The notes beneath the pieces are model-generated. The model was not told the origin of the DNA, made no database searches, and saw only the letters and a program-made list of their open reading frames with translations. From Guptibacillus hwajinpoensis (GTDB lineage Bacteria; Bacillota; Bacilli; Bacillales; Guptibacillaceae): a stretch of DNA of 64,000 nt. Position 1 is the stretch's first letter; the number at the start of each line of letters is the position of its first letter. The stretch covers positions 62,001 through 126,000 of the forward strand of contig NZ_JAIVAE010000002.1 in NCBI RefSeq assembly GCF_020171785.1. The letters run 5' to 3'. This document shows, piece by piece, positions 17,369 through 26,105 of this stretch. The position numbers and the translations under genes were made by a program.

Positions 17369-17441
17369 ATTAAAGCTCCTCTCTATAATAAGATTCCTTC
17401 GCTTAATATGGCTGGTCTCCTGTTTCAATTGTAAAGAAATA

Positions 17442-17468
17442 GAAAAAGCAGCGGCCTTTGCCGCTGCT
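17442..17468 (-). terminator. Terminator downstream of RsbR paralogue 2
   Basis: A 9-bp GC-rich stem AGCAGCGGC / GCCGCTGCT. On the minus strand it is followed by T5. Confidence 0.75.
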
Positions 17469-17510
17469 CTTTCAAACTAAAATAAGGAGGTTTCCCGGGG
17501 GAGGGAAGGG

Positions 17511-17606
17511 ATGCATTTATTTACTATACGTTGGATTCCAGGAAAGCTTTCCGGGTTGAGGAGAAAGCTTTTCTGGATTGACTTTAGTATAGCAGGCCTT
17601 ATTTAA
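17511..17606 (+). CDS. Candidate 31-aa peptide with internal inverted repeat
   Basis: ATG-start frame (MHLFTIRWIPGKLSGLRRKL at its start, ending in a hydrophobic tail) with GGGAGGGAAGGG just upstream. It lies opposite the 3' untranslated region of the RsbR paralogue 2 gene. The frame contains an imperfect inverted repeat (CCAGGAAAGCTTTCC and GGAGAAAGCTTTTCTGG). It resembles a small cationic amphipathic or membrane peptide. No family recognised; translation is unproven. Confidence 0.3.
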   Translation: MHLFTIRWIPGKLSGLRRKLFWIDFSIAGLI

Positions 17607-17664
17607 AAAATGATTATTATGGGATAGTTTTGATAAGAATGACAGAATTGTGAACGAATGTGTA

Positions 17665-18510
17665 TTAAGTTGCTGGATTTGAGAGAACAGCAAGGTCTGT
17701 TAATGCATTATGAAGACTTGATTTAATGGTTAGCTTATGAAGATCGATTCCTAACTGAACGGCTGAAATGGAGATCGATGGACTGATCCCTGTTAAGGTA
17801 ACCTGAACGCCCATAAGACTGAGTGCTTCTGTAATATCAAACAAGTGCTTGGCAACCATCGTATCCATTGTCACAACCCCTGATAAATCAATGATCATGT
17901 GATTAAGCTGTAATTTGCGCGAGTGCTCGAGCGTTTTCTCCATGATAAGCGTTGCACGGTACGTATCAATATTTCCAACAAGCGGAAGAATAGCCAGGTT
18001 TTTTATAATTGGAATAATAGGAGTTGATAGTTCTTCAAGGGTTGAGTCGTACTTGGTTTTAAGCTGTTGATTGCTTGTAATATAAGTACTACCATAGCTA
18101 TAAACAAATTGATCAAGGAGTGGATCGATTTTTCCAGGAAGTTTAATAACGTCCCGTGGCTTCATGTTTAGCTCTTCAACAACGGGCTCAATGGCTTCCC
18201 AAATTGCCTCGCGAATGAGCGGTACCGTAACGATTAGCGAGATGATCATCTCATTTTCATCTTGTACGAGTTCACCAGATTCTTCTCCAAACTCTTCAAT
18301 TGCAGTCATCGCATTCGTGGTGTTTTGCTGCAGGCTTTTACCAATCAATTTCACTAAATAAGTCGTATTCGTTAAAGATAATTTGGTTTCATTTATAAAA
18401 TCAGTTTCGTCAAAATCATGACGCTGTCTTTCGTATGTACTCTGTGCAATCTCAGATGCCTGATCAAGAATGTAGCTTCCTACTTTTTGAGTGGGTGTCT
18501 CAGCAGTCAC
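17665..18510 (-). CDS. RsbR-type stressosome protein (paralogue 2)
   Basis: A 281-aa RsbR paralogue with the same two-part design. The STAS domain fills about 160-278 (STPIIPIIKNLAILPLVGNI, MIIDLSGVVTMDTMVAKHLF). The first regulatory Thr (in MDTMV) is kept. The second site is altered: where paralogue 1 and RsbRA read GIRPEIAQT, this protein reads GISPSISIS, so the damping phosphorylation site may be lost or moved to Ser. Start GTG with AAGGGAGG upstream. It probably joins the same stressosomes as paralogue 1. Confidence 0.85.
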   Translation of the reverse strand: MTAETPTQKVGSYILDQASEIAQSTYERQRHDFDETDFINETKLSLTNTTYLVKLIGKSLQQNTTNAMTAIEEFGEESGELVQDENEMIISLIVTVPLIREAIWEAIEPVVEELNMKPRDVIKLPGKIDPLLDQFVYSYGSTYITSNQQLKTKYDSTLEELSTPIIPIIKNLAILPLVGNIDTYRATLIMEKTLEHSRKLQLNHMIIDLSGVVTMDTMVAKHLFDITEALSLMGVQVTLTGISPSISISAVQLGIDLHKLTIKSSLHNALTDLAVLSNPAT

Positions 18511-18545
18511 TTTATTGCCTCCCTTAAGATAGCTCTACAAACAAA

Positions 18546-18589
18546 ACGTGTTAACGTCAATATAACTTGAAATTGAACAGTTAACACGT
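18546..18589. promoter_or_regulatory. 10-bp inverted repeat upstream of RsbR paralogue 2
   Basis: ACGTGTTAAC (18546-18555) and GTTAACACGT (18580-18589) are exact reverse complements separated by 24 bp. They lie 36-79 bp before the gene start, so an operator or an mRNA leader stem is possible. Confidence 0.4.
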
Positions 18590-18681
18590 GTAAGTCAAAG
18601 AGTTCTGTCATATTTAAATCATACCATTTAAGTAGATTGTTTGTTGATTAAACGTCTATTCTGCTTTAAGAAAAGTGCATT

Positions 18682-19710
18682 CTAGTTCAAAACAGGGGTA
18701 AATCGCTCGTGAAATGCTTTGTATTTACTAGAAATACTAGATGCAGATGTTCCGTATTTTTTAGCAAGGGCGCTTTGACTAATCGGTAAATCAAAGACTT
18801 TGGAGGCAAGGTACTCAAGAGAAGCTGCAAAAATAGCAGGTTTTCTAACAGATGGCTGTTCTTCTTGAATATATACCTTCCAGAAGTGAAGGATTTCTTG
18901 AACCTGCTCTTTTGAAAATTCATCACTAACGTGCTCAGTAAAGAGAGAAGCCACTTCAGCATCTTCTTTTCTAGACCAAATCATGTCAATTGAATCATCT
19001 GTTTCTTCTGATCCGTTACCATGCTTCACGATTTCACTAAGAATTTCTGGGAAGTCGCTTTGCATCATAGAGCGTACGTTGTTAGCGGCATCCTTAGTTG
19101 CTAATTTCTGTTCTACCAATTGCATCGCGTCAGGGGCAATTTTAAGAAGTTCGATAAATGGCATCGCACCGTTTTTAACCGGAAGAAGAATACCAGCTAG
19201 GCTTTCTCCTTTTGCGATAATCACTTCTTCATGCAATAAGATGCTGATTGGTTGATTTGAGCTAAGTTCTGTCACAACAGCTGTATTGCCCGATACTTCT
19301 TCCACTGTGTAAATGGACATATAAGCCTCGCGCCAGTTATTCACCGTTTCTTTCACTTTCTCAGTAGAGAATGTGTGTGAATAGAGTTGTATGTACTCTT
19401 TCACGATGGTTTTATTCCACTGATTAACGGCCTGATGGAAAATCGCCCACGGGAAAACACCATGCATATAAGCTTCTTCAAGGTTTTTAGGGATATCAAA
19501 TCTAGTAAATAACTCATTTGCTAGAGAAACCATTTTCTGATCATGTTGGCTCATCGCGTATTCAACGAGCTGAGCTTGAACCGTGTAAAGCTCTTGTGTG
19601 TATAGTTGTTCTTCTAATTGATCCTGTGCACTTTCAGATGTCATACAGCATTTTTTATATTTTTTGCCGCTGCCACAAGGACAGGGATCGTTTCGTTTCG
19701 TATTTTGCAA
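18682..19710 (-). CDS. SEC-C motif zinc protein
   Basis: A 342-aa protein beginning with a SEC-C zinc motif (RNDPCPCGSGKKYKKCC, residues 6-22), the SecA-tail module that binds zinc and ribosomes or SecB-like partners. The middle 25-290 is mostly helical with no recognised domain. The C-terminal 50 residues (KPAIFAASLEYLASKVFDLP, LAKKYGTSASSISSKY) look like a helix-turn-helix/cyclin-like fold that could bind nucleic acid. The TTG at 19710 follows AAGGAGG by eight bases. Role unknown; zinc binding is confident, DNA binding is inference. Confidence 0.75.
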   Translation of the reverse strand: MQNTKRNDPCPCGSGKKYKKCCMTSESAQDQLEEQLYTQELYTVQAQLVEYAMSQHDQKMVSLANELFTRFDIPKNLEEAYMHGVFPWAIFHQAVNQWNKTIVKEYIQLYSHTFSTEKVKETVNNWREAYMSIYTVEEVSGNTAVVTELSSNQPISILLHEEVIIAKGESLAGILLPVKNGAMPFIELLKIAPDAMQLVEQKLATKDAANNVRSMMQSDFPEILSEIVKHGNGSEETDDSIDMIWSRKEDAEVASLFTEHVSDEFSKEQVQEILHFWKVYIQEEQPSVRKPAIFAASLEYLASKVFDLPISQSALAKKYGTSASSISSKYKAFHERFTPVLN

Positions 19711-19838
19711 TGTTGCTTCCTCCTTCAGGTCAAACTTATTCAAGAATAAGAGACGAATGATATTTTAGCATACATAGGGTTACAAGCACAAAAAATAGAT
19801 AAAAAGACCTACTTTTATTTAAGGTTTATGAAAGACCA

Positions 19839-21494
19839 TCACTCTGATCCATTACTATTTTTAGGAAAACGTATGGTTACTTTCGTTCCAATTCCAACAT
19901 CACTTATAAAATCGATGGTTCCATGATGATTCTCGATAATTTTAAAGCTAGATAAAAGGCCAAGACCGGTGCCTTCTTCTTTGGTTGTATAGAAAGGTTC
20001 ACCGAGCGTTTTAAGTTTATGTGCAGGTATTCCAACACCTTCATCCGTTAAAGTGACTTCGATCTCGGCATCTTTTACGGCTGATTTTAAGCAGACACGA
20101 CCACCTTCGGGCATCGCTTCAATAGCATTTTTAATTAAATTGATGAAAACTTGTTTAAGCTGGTTCTCCTCACCGTAAAGCGTGTCGTCTTCATCGGTGA
20201 AATCTTTCATAAACGTAATGTTGTATAGACTTGCCTGCGTACTTAATAACTGCAGTACGTAGGAAAGTAGCTCGTTCACCTTGAAATAAGTAAAATGAGA
20301 AGCTTGTGGTTTTGCTAACACGAGCAGGTCTTTAATAATGGCGTCCATTCGATCGATTTCTGACAGCATAATTGAAAGAAACGGCGTTTTCTCTGCGAAT
20401 GGTTTATCGTCGTTTAGCAACTGAATAAATCCTTTAACGGACGTTAGCGGATTTCGTATTTCATGCGCTACGCTGGCAGCTAACTGACCAACTGCCGATA
20501 ATTTTTCTGTTTTGAGAAGAGCTTCTTCTGTTTTCTTCTTATCCGTAATATCCATGAAAGCGGCCATAATCCCATTAATTTGACCTTCTTCATCTTGAAT
20601 AGGAGCTGTAGAGAGAGCGGTGTGAACGATAGTGCCATCCTTTCTCATGCGCTGCACTTCCTTATTTACAATATGACCATGCTCAATGATTTCAGGTATC
20701 GTAATATCTTTTTCTCCTTGAGGAACAATTGGACTCTTCTTTCCAATTACTTCATCACTATGCCAGCCAAATATTTTTTCTGCTGCTGGGTTCCAAAGAC
20801 GAATGTTTGCGTTCATATCCAGCGCTAGTGTTGCAATTGGCGAGGCACTTATAATAGCCTGTATCAATTGTTTTGCTTCCCATAGTTCTTTTACCGCTTG
20901 CTTTCGTTCAGTAATGTCGCGTGTTTGAATAATGGTCATTACTTTTTTATCAAAAGTGATCGGAATAAGGGTTGATTCAACGTCGATTATTTCGTTATTC
21001 GAGCGCATTAGCTGATATTCAACCGTTTCAGGGAGTTCACTTTCATTGGTATGGATGCTGTGCAAGATTTCTTTGATTTTCTTTTGGTCGTGATGGTTTA
21101 CCACTAAGGATTCGCGAGTTTGGTAAAGGTCACTGAGTGATTGAACACCTGCCATTTCAAGACCAGTTTGATTTGTATAAGTAATCTCCCCATCTCGAAG
21201 TAAGCAAATCGCATAGGGTGATGACTCAACAAGACGTCTGTATCGTTCTTCACTTTCTAAAAGTTGGCTTTCCATCTCCTTGTTTTTTTGAAGGAGGTGC
21301 TTTAAAAGGAAATAGAGAAAGATACACGTTAATAAGATGAAAAACCAGCCTTTATAAATTCCCATTTCTTTGTTAGTAATAAAATCAGTAGAAAAGCGAT
21401 AAAGAATGGTATCTGAAAGCAAGATCCACATTGAACCAAACAAAAAATAGCTGCCAATAATAATCCACGGAATTGATTTTGTTTTTATATGCAA
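19839..21494 (-). CDS. Membrane PAS-PAS sensor histidine kinase
   Basis: A 551-aa kinase: two TM helices (about 10-30 and 44-64), PAS domain 1 near 82-195, PAS domain 2 near 205-320, HisKA with the phosphorylated His in SVAHEIRNPLTSVKGF, and HATPase with NLIKNAIEAMPEGG, DEGVGIP and EGTGLGL. The layout is that of sporulation kinases (KinC/KinE type) that feed the Spo0F phosphorelay. No response regulator is adjacent, which supports an orphan phosphorelay kinase. The start is TTG at 21494 with AAAGGA nine bases upstream. Confidence 0.87.
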   Translation of the reverse strand: MHIKTKSIPWIIIGSYFLFGSMWILLSDTILYRFSTDFITNKEMGIYKGWFFILLTCIFLYFLLKHLLQKNKEMESQLLESEERYRRLVESSPYAICLLRDGEITYTNQTGLEMAGVQSLSDLYQTRESLVVNHHDQKKIKEILHSIHTNESELPETVEYQLMRSNNEIIDVESTLIPITFDKKVMTIIQTRDITERKQAVKELWEAKQLIQAIISASPIATLALDMNANIRLWNPAAEKIFGWHSDEVIGKKSPIVPQGEKDITIPEIIEHGHIVNKEVQRMRKDGTIVHTALSTAPIQDEEGQINGIMAAFMDITDKKKTEEALLKTEKLSAVGQLAASVAHEIRNPLTSVKGFIQLLNDDKPFAEKTPFLSIMLSEIDRMDAIIKDLLVLAKPQASHFTYFKVNELLSYVLQLLSTQASLYNITFMKDFTDEDDTLYGEENQLKQVFINLIKNAIEAMPEGGRVCLKSAVKDAEIEVTLTDEGVGIPAHKLKTLGEPFYTTKEEGTGLGLLSSFKIIENHHGTIDFISDVGIGTKVTIRFPKNSNGSE

Positions 21495-21746
21495 GAGTTT
21501 TTTTCCTTTCTCTATATCATCTTGTATTTTACAAAGTTAATGGAGGAATGCCAATAAAACCCGAACACTGGAAAAATATTTAGGTAGAAAGTAATAAGAA
21601 AGAATGGTACATTTATAGCTAGGGTTAACGCAAAGTGACATGTTTAGCCATTTTTCAGCAATGATTGACCGTCGATCTTTATGATGATGATGCGAAAGGT
21701 CTATAAATAAAGAATCAAGATTTATATTGAAGGAGATAAAATTTCT

Positions 21747-22781
21747 ATGAATGAAGACCAAATGGAACCTCGAAGTCGATATAAACCTAAGAAAAAACGC
21801 CGTGGATTGCGCATTACACTCTTGCTTTTATTATTTATGATAATTGGTATTGGTGGCTATGCAGGATATCTTTATTATAAAGTATCTAGCGTATCTGACC
21901 AATCCCTGATGGAACCAAATCGAGGAAATCAGTCCGATCTAAGAAACAGTGCAGTCGATATAGGTAAAGATCATTTCTCAGTATTATTATTAGGTGTAGA
22001 CGATGAAGAAAATACATCGAATGGTCGAAGTGACTCGATGATGGTTGCTACATTTAATCAAGACGATAAATCTATGAAGCTTCTTAGTATCCCTCGTGAC
22101 TCATACGTTGAAATTCCAGGTAGAGGTATGGACAAAATTACTCACGCTCATGCCTATGGGGGGATTGATTTAACGATTGATACAGTCGAAGGTTTACTTG
22201 GAATTCCGATTGATGAGGTTGTCCGAGTGAATTTTGATGCTTTTAAAACCGTCATAGATGAGCTTGGCGGTATTGATGTAACAATTGATTCACAGCTTGT
22301 TGCTGATCAACTTTACAAAGAATCGAAAGGAAAAATCGATTTAGAAGTTGGGGAGCAGACACTTAATGGTAAAGAGGCACTTGCCTTTGCTAGAACACGT
22401 AAAGCCGACTCTGATTTAAAACGCGGTCAACGTCAAATGGAAGTGATTACTGCTGCAATGGACAAGGTTAGCTCACTTTCTTCTATACCGAAGTATGGTG
22501 ATGTAGTCGATCGTATCGGAGAGAACCTTACGATGAGCTTTACTTTTAATGAAGCAATTAGCATGTATCCGTTTATCTCAAAGATCGATACAGTGGAAAA
22601 ACTCCAGCTAACAGGTACGGATTTCCAACCAGCTGGAACCTACTATTTTAAGCTTGATGATCAGTCTTTAGCAACTGCTAAAACAGAGCTTAAATCTCAC
22701 TTAAACCTTGAGGATCAAAATAATGATCCAAATGGAAATATGAATGCATTAGACGGTGAACAGGATGAGACGACGCCTTAA
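21747..22781 (+). CDS. LytR-CpsA-Psr (LCP) family transferase
   Basis: A 344-aa LCP enzyme, which attaches wall teichoic acid or other anionic polymers to peptidoglycan outside the membrane. A short basic cytoplasmic N-terminus and one TM helix (about 25-45) precede the LCP domain at about 75-300. Its motifs are VLLLGVDDEENTSNGRSDSM, LSIPRDSYVEIPG (the Arg/Asp pyrophosphate site), KITHAHAYGG and ALAFARTRKADSD. The C-terminus is acidic and low complexity. The ribosome site is AAGGAGA. Three TagTUV-type paralogues are common in bacilli, so no symbol is given. Confidence 0.9.
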   Translation: MNEDQMEPRSRYKPKKKRRGLRITLLLLLFMIIGIGGYAGYLYYKVSSVSDQSLMEPNRGNQSDLRNSAVDIGKDHFSVLLLGVDDEENTSNGRSDSMMVATFNQDDKSMKLLSIPRDSYVEIPGRGMDKITHAHAYGGIDLTIDTVEGLLGIPIDEVVRVNFDAFKTVIDELGGIDVTIDSQLVADQLYKESKGKIDLEVGEQTLNGKEALAFARTRKADSDLKRGQRQMEVITAAMDKVSSLSSIPKYGDVVDRIGENLTMSFTFNEAISMYPFISKIDTVEKLQLTGTDFQPAGTYYFKLDDQSLATAKTELKSHLNLEDQNNDPNGNMNALDGEQDETTP

Positions 22782-22799
22782 CCTTCGATGCATGATACG

Positions 22800-22830
22800 A
22801 AAAGGAGCAGACACAATGTCTGCTCCTTTT
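22800..22830 (+). terminator. Terminator after the LCP gene
   Basis: A perfect 14-bp stem AAAAGGAGCAGACA / TGTCTGCTCCTTTT with a CAA loop. It lies inside the longest possible frame of the next gene and so argues for the later start chosen there. Confidence 0.8.
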
Positions 22831-22902
22831 CATCATGAAGGACGATTACAGCGGAAGATTATAGGGAAAGGGTCTAAAGAATGTAAGAAAGGGGTTAACG
22901 AA

Positions 22903-23754
22903 ATGGGTGGATTATCGTTTGTTAAAAAACTTGGAAAAGAAATCGGAGAGGATCGAGTTACGAGCCTTGCAGCTGAATTGGCCTATTACTTTATGTTATC
23001 GATCTTTCCATTACTGATTCTCATTCTCTCGATTCTTCCTTACTTGTCAATTGATAAACAGGAAGCGGTGAATTTCCTTACCAAATATGCTCCTGGAGAG
23101 ACAGGGAGCATCCTCCAGGATAATGTTCTCTCCATCATTAGTGAGCCTCAGGGCGGCTTATTAACCTTAGGTATACTTGGGACGATCTGGTCAGCTTCAA
23201 ACGGTATGATGGCGATGATGAGAGCGTTGAATCTTGCTTACGATGTGGAAGAAACAAGATCTTTTATTAAAGCAAGGCTTCTTTCGATTTTGTTGACAAT
23301 TGGGCTTGTTCTTGTGTTCATTGTCACGCTTGTATTACCAGTTTTTGGAGACGTAATCATTGACGCAGTATCCTCATCATTAAATTTGCCGAGCTCGACC
23401 GAATTTTTGTTTCGTATTCTTCGTTGGGTAGTAGCTGTGGCAATCATGGCGTGCATCCTTGCAGCGTTATATCGGTTTGCACCAAATAAACATTTCCCAT
23501 TTAAAGAGGTGATCATTGGGGCCCTTGTCGCAACATTAGGCTGGCAGGTCATTTCGCTTGCATTTGCATTTTACGTTAGTAATTTCGGTAACTATTCTGC
23601 TACTTATGGAAGTCTTGGCGGTGTGATTATTTTAATGCTTTGGTTTTATTTAACCGGCATTATACTTCTTGTAGGGGGAGAGGTTAATGCACTACTTCAC
23701 AAAAACAAGCGAAAAACACAGGTTTCAAGTGAGAAAGAGCAAATTGGTTTTTAA
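22903..23754 (+). CDS. YihY/BrkB-family membrane protein
   Basis: A 283-aa integral membrane protein of the YihY/UPF0761 family with about six TM helices. Family motifs are LAAELAYYFMLSIFPLLI, GILGTIWSASNGMMAMMRAL and the C-terminal YGSLGGVIILMLWFYLTG. The ATG at 22903 follows AAAGGGG; earlier in-frame starts lie across a terminator and are rejected. Despite its old 'ribonuclease BN' label it is a membrane protein of unsettled function. Its stop overlaps the convergent kinase gene by 4 bp with no terminator between them. Confidence 0.88.
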   Translation: MGGLSFVKKLGKEIGEDRVTSLAAELAYYFMLSIFPLLILILSILPYLSIDKQEAVNFLTKYAPGETGSILQDNVLSIISEPQGGLLTLGILGTIWSASNGMMAMMRALNLAYDVEETRSFIKARLLSILLTIGLVLVFIVTLVLPVFGDVIIDAVSSSLNLPSSTEFLFRILRWVVAVAIMACILAALYRFAPNKHFPFKEVIIGALVATLGWQVISLAFAFYVSNFGNYSATYGSLGGVIILMLWFYLTGIILLVGGEVNALLHKNKRKTQVSSEKEQIGF

Positions 23755-24560
23755 ACTGGATGGAGCAAAGGCAATTGAATCGAAAAGGTTGTTCCAAACG
23801 AGGGAGAACTTTTTACTTTTATCGTACCTTTGTGGTTTTGAATAATTTGTTTACTAAGGAACAGGCCGAGGCCCGTTCCTTTTTCTTTTGTTGTATAAAA
23901 TGGTTTAAAAAGACGACTCTGAGTCAGTGCATCCATTCCAACGCCATTGTCACGTATAGAGATTGTCACCTCATTAAAATACTGTGCGACTGTTAGTGAG
24001 ATTACCCCATTGCTACGGTTCGTCATGCGAATGGCTTCGATGCTGTTTTTCATTACATTAAGAAAAACTTGCTTGAACTGGCCAGGGTTAATCATCACTT
24101 CGATAGGAAGTTTGAACTGTTGTAGATTTGTGGTCAGGTCACACTTGCTTAACTTTGCCTGGCTATGAAAAAGAAGGAGAATATTTTTTAGGAAGGGGAT
24201 AAGATCAATTCGTTCAGATGTAAGCTCTGCAGGGCGAGCAAGTTGAAGAAACTCTTCAATTAGATCGGTCGTTCGCTGGATTTCTGTTAGCAATAGGTCA
24301 GCAATGTCGCTTTTTTGTAGTTTATCAAGGTCAGGTTTAATTAGCTGAAGGAAGCCTTTCATAATCGTAAGAGGATTTTTAATTTCATGAGCAACGCCCG
24401 CAACAAGCGTGTTTACGTTGCTTAGTGCTTGATTTTCATAAGTTAACGCCTCTAATTGTTCAAGCAAGTGAGAATAGTCCTCTACTGATGGCAATGCAGT
24501 CTGTTTAGGTATTTCCTTAGCATTAGAATTAGACTGTTCCAAGTCCCTTACCCCTTTCAT
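23751..24560 (-). CDS. Soluble sensor histidine kinase
   Basis: A cytoplasmic kinase core of about 269 aa with no TM helix or PAS domain. A short coiled N-terminus (about 25-50) is followed by HisKA (AGVAHEIKNPLTIMKGFLQL) and HATPase with NVMKNSIEAI, DNGVGMD and GTGLGLF. It resembles the catalytic half of the PAS kinases elsewhere in this window, and probably takes its signal through the N-terminal coil. The ATG at 24560 has AAGGA at good spacing; a TTG at 24542 with AAGGGG is an alternative. No partner regulator is adjacent. Confidence 0.83.
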   Translation of the reverse strand: MKGVRDLEQSNSNAKEIPKQTALPSVEDYSHLLEQLEALTYENQALSNVNTLVAGVAHEIKNPLTIMKGFLQLIKPDLDKLQKSDIADLLLTEIQRTTDLIEEFLQLARPAELTSERIDLIPFLKNILLLFHSQAKLSKCDLTTNLQQFKLPIEVMINPGQFKQVFLNVMKNSIEAIRMTNRSNGVISLTVAQYFNEVTISIRDNGVGMDALTQSRLFKPFYTTKEKGTGLGLFLSKQIIQNHKGTIKVKSSPSFGTTFSIQLPLLHPV

Positions 24561-24672
24561 TAACATATCCTTAAGGCATAGTTATAGAGTAACACCCAAG
24601 AATTGCGAAGATTGAATGTTTGTAGGAAAGAATTAGAGTGTTTTTGAAGAATATTGTTTAAATTTGGTATAA

Positions 24673-24703
24673 AAAAAGAATCTGCGCTAGGCAGATTCTT
24701 TTT
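24673..24703 (-). terminator. Terminator of the HMA-domain gene
   Basis: A 13-bp stem AAAAAGAATCTGC / GCAGATTCTTTTT with a 5-nt loop. Confidence 0.88.
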
Positions 24704-24706
24704 GAA

Positions 24707-24913
24707 TTAGGCAGGTTGATAGCCCGCTTCTTCAATTGTTTGCATGATTGTTGCTTCGTCTAAGGCTTCTTCATCAAACATAATCGTGACCGTTTCTTTT
24801 TTCAGATCAGCTAAAGCCCGTTCAATGCCGTTTAAAGAAAGGAGGGCAGCTTCGATTTTCTGGATGCATTCTTCGCCCTTCATTCCTTTTACGGATACAG
24901 TCATTTCATTCAT
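24707..24913 (-). CDS. CopZ-like HMA-fold protein lacking one metal Cys
   Basis: A 68-aa ferredoxin-like HMA domain of copper-chaperone size: beta-alpha-beta-beta-alpha-beta pattern, MTVSVKGM at the start, LNGIERALADL in the middle, TIEEAGYQP at the end. The metal loop, normally GMxCxxC, reads GMKGEEC: the first Cys is Gly and only the second remains. It could still bind a soft metal as a dimer or have lost metal trafficking. AAAGGAG precedes the ATG. No copper ATPase is next to it. Confidence 0.85.
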   Translation of the reverse strand: MNEMTVSVKGMKGEECIQKIEAALLSLNGIERALADLKKETVTIMFDEEALDEATIMQTIEEAGYQPA

Positions 24914-24983
24914 GGCGCTAAACTCCTTTCATCTTCTAAAAGCCTTTACCCGAATTAGGAGGAGTTTAATCTGTCATAATACG

Positions 24984-25103
24984 CTAAGGTTTATTCGGAG
25001 TTTCGTTCGAAAGCTGCTCCAATGATTTAATTTTACCATGTGGATTTTGTGCTTCTTTTCTTTTACGGAATTGTCTTTCGCGTTGTCCTTTAGACTGACT
25101 CAT
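24984..25103 (-). CDS. DUF6254-like small basic protein
   Basis: A 39-aa basic protein (MSQSKGQRERQFRKRKEAQ, then NPHGKIKSLEQL) with GGGGTGA before its ATG. The SQSKxQRE and QNPHGKxxS elements are those of a short conserved Bacillaceae family (DUF6254). Function unknown. It is too short for most gene finders. Confidence 0.72.
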   Translation of the reverse strand: MSQSKGQRERQFRKRKEAQNPHGKIKSLEQLSNETPNKP

Positions 25104-25163
25104 CAGTTTTTCACCCCTTATCATCGTGTTCATTAATAAGGTGGCCTGCAGACCAAAATGTAC

Positions 25164-26006
25164 TCACTGTAAATGTTGGGAGTGAAGGTGAACAAATGTA
25201 TACCCGTTTTTTTGTAAGGCGGGTATCGCTTTTTCAACTCCTTCTGCCGTGCCGCTAGTCGGTTGATTCATATGAAGAAGAGCAATGTCCCCGGGTTGTG
25301 CCTGTAACAGAGCATCGTACACCTGTTGGACGTTATAAGTTGCACCAGCATCCCCAAGTATCGTGTAATTTACAATTTGAACACCAAGATCTTGAGCGAT
25401 TTGAACAGCTACGTCATCATAGTAAGCTGTGCCTGAACGGAAAAGTGTCGGTTTCTTACCAGTTAGTTCTTCAATTTTGTTTTGATTCTCTTTCATTTCT
25501 TCAATCACTTCTTTTACCGATGCTGTCCCTGAGATCCCCCAGGCTGACTGCCCGTTTACAGAAAGAGGTTTGTGATGCGTGCCGTGATTTTCGATTTGAA
25601 AGAGCGGGTCACGAGCAAGTTCTTGGAATAAAGCAGTGTTTTGATCAATCCATCTACTGTTAATAAATAGGGTGGAAGGAAGCTTGTTTTCTTTTAAAAA
25701 TGAGATTAATGTCTCATCAACATCATTCCCATGTGACCCTCCACATGCATCAAATGTTAAGGCGATTTCCTTTTTGGATGAACGAAAATGAGTGTATACC
25801 CCTGATACATTTTCACCAAATTCAGTTGGGATTTTGTTTTCGTATTTTGTAATTAGCTGTTCCTTTCGATGATCAACTAAAAAAGAAGGAACAGGTCTTT
25901 TCACATTCGATTCATCAAGAGGAGGGAGGCTATCAGCTTGATGGGATTGACATCCGATCAGGAGGAAGAAAATAAGGATTAGACCAGTTTGTTTTACGCT
26001 TATCAT
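25164..26006 (-). CDS. Lipoprotein polysaccharide deacetylase (YxkH-like)
   Basis: A 280-aa NodB-fold deacetylase. The signal peptide ends in a lipobox (LLIGC, Cys about 19), so it is a membrane-anchored lipoprotein acting at the wall. NodB motifs are ALTFDACGG (catalytic Asp), IENHGTHHKP (metal His), LFRSGTAYYDD, and LHMNQPTSG near the end. The DACGG form and length match B. subtilis YxkH. The ATG at 26006 with GGTGA upstream is preferred to the GTG three codons earlier. The substrate (peptidoglycan or another glycan) is not decided by the sequence. Confidence 0.85.
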   Translation of the reverse strand: MISVKQTGLILIFFLLIGCQSHQADSLPPLDESNVKRPVPSFLVDHRKEQLITKYENKIPTEFGENVSGVYTHFRSSKKEIALTFDACGGSHGNDVDETLISFLKENKLPSTLFINSRWIDQNTALFQELARDPLFQIENHGTHHKPLSVNGQSAWGISGTASVKEVIEEMKENQNKIEELTGKKPTLFRSGTAYYDDVAVQIAQDLGVQIVNYTILGDAGATYNVQQVYDALLQAQPGDIALLHMNQPTSGTAEGVEKAIPALQKNGYTFVHLHSQHLQ

Positions 26007-26053
26007 GTTTATCACCAGAATTTAGCATATCATAAAAAGATTAGATGAAATAG

Positions 26054-26087
26054 AAAAAACCTCCTTTAATGAAGATCAAGGAGGTTT
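26054..26087 (-). terminator. Terminator of the AzgA-type permease gene
   Basis: A 10-bp stem AAACCTCCTT / AAGGAGGTTT; T6 follows on the minus strand. Confidence 0.82.
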
Positions 26088-26105
26088 AGAGAACTTTCTT
26101 ACCCT

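Noticed and set aside
21537-21761. Minus-strand 74-aa frame between the kinase and LCP genes
   Set aside because: No ribosome site, odd composition (His tract), and it overlaps the LCP start region.
22756-22902. Longer start for the BrkB gene
   Set aside because: The extension runs through a 14-bp terminator and has no ribosome site; ATG 22903 is supported.
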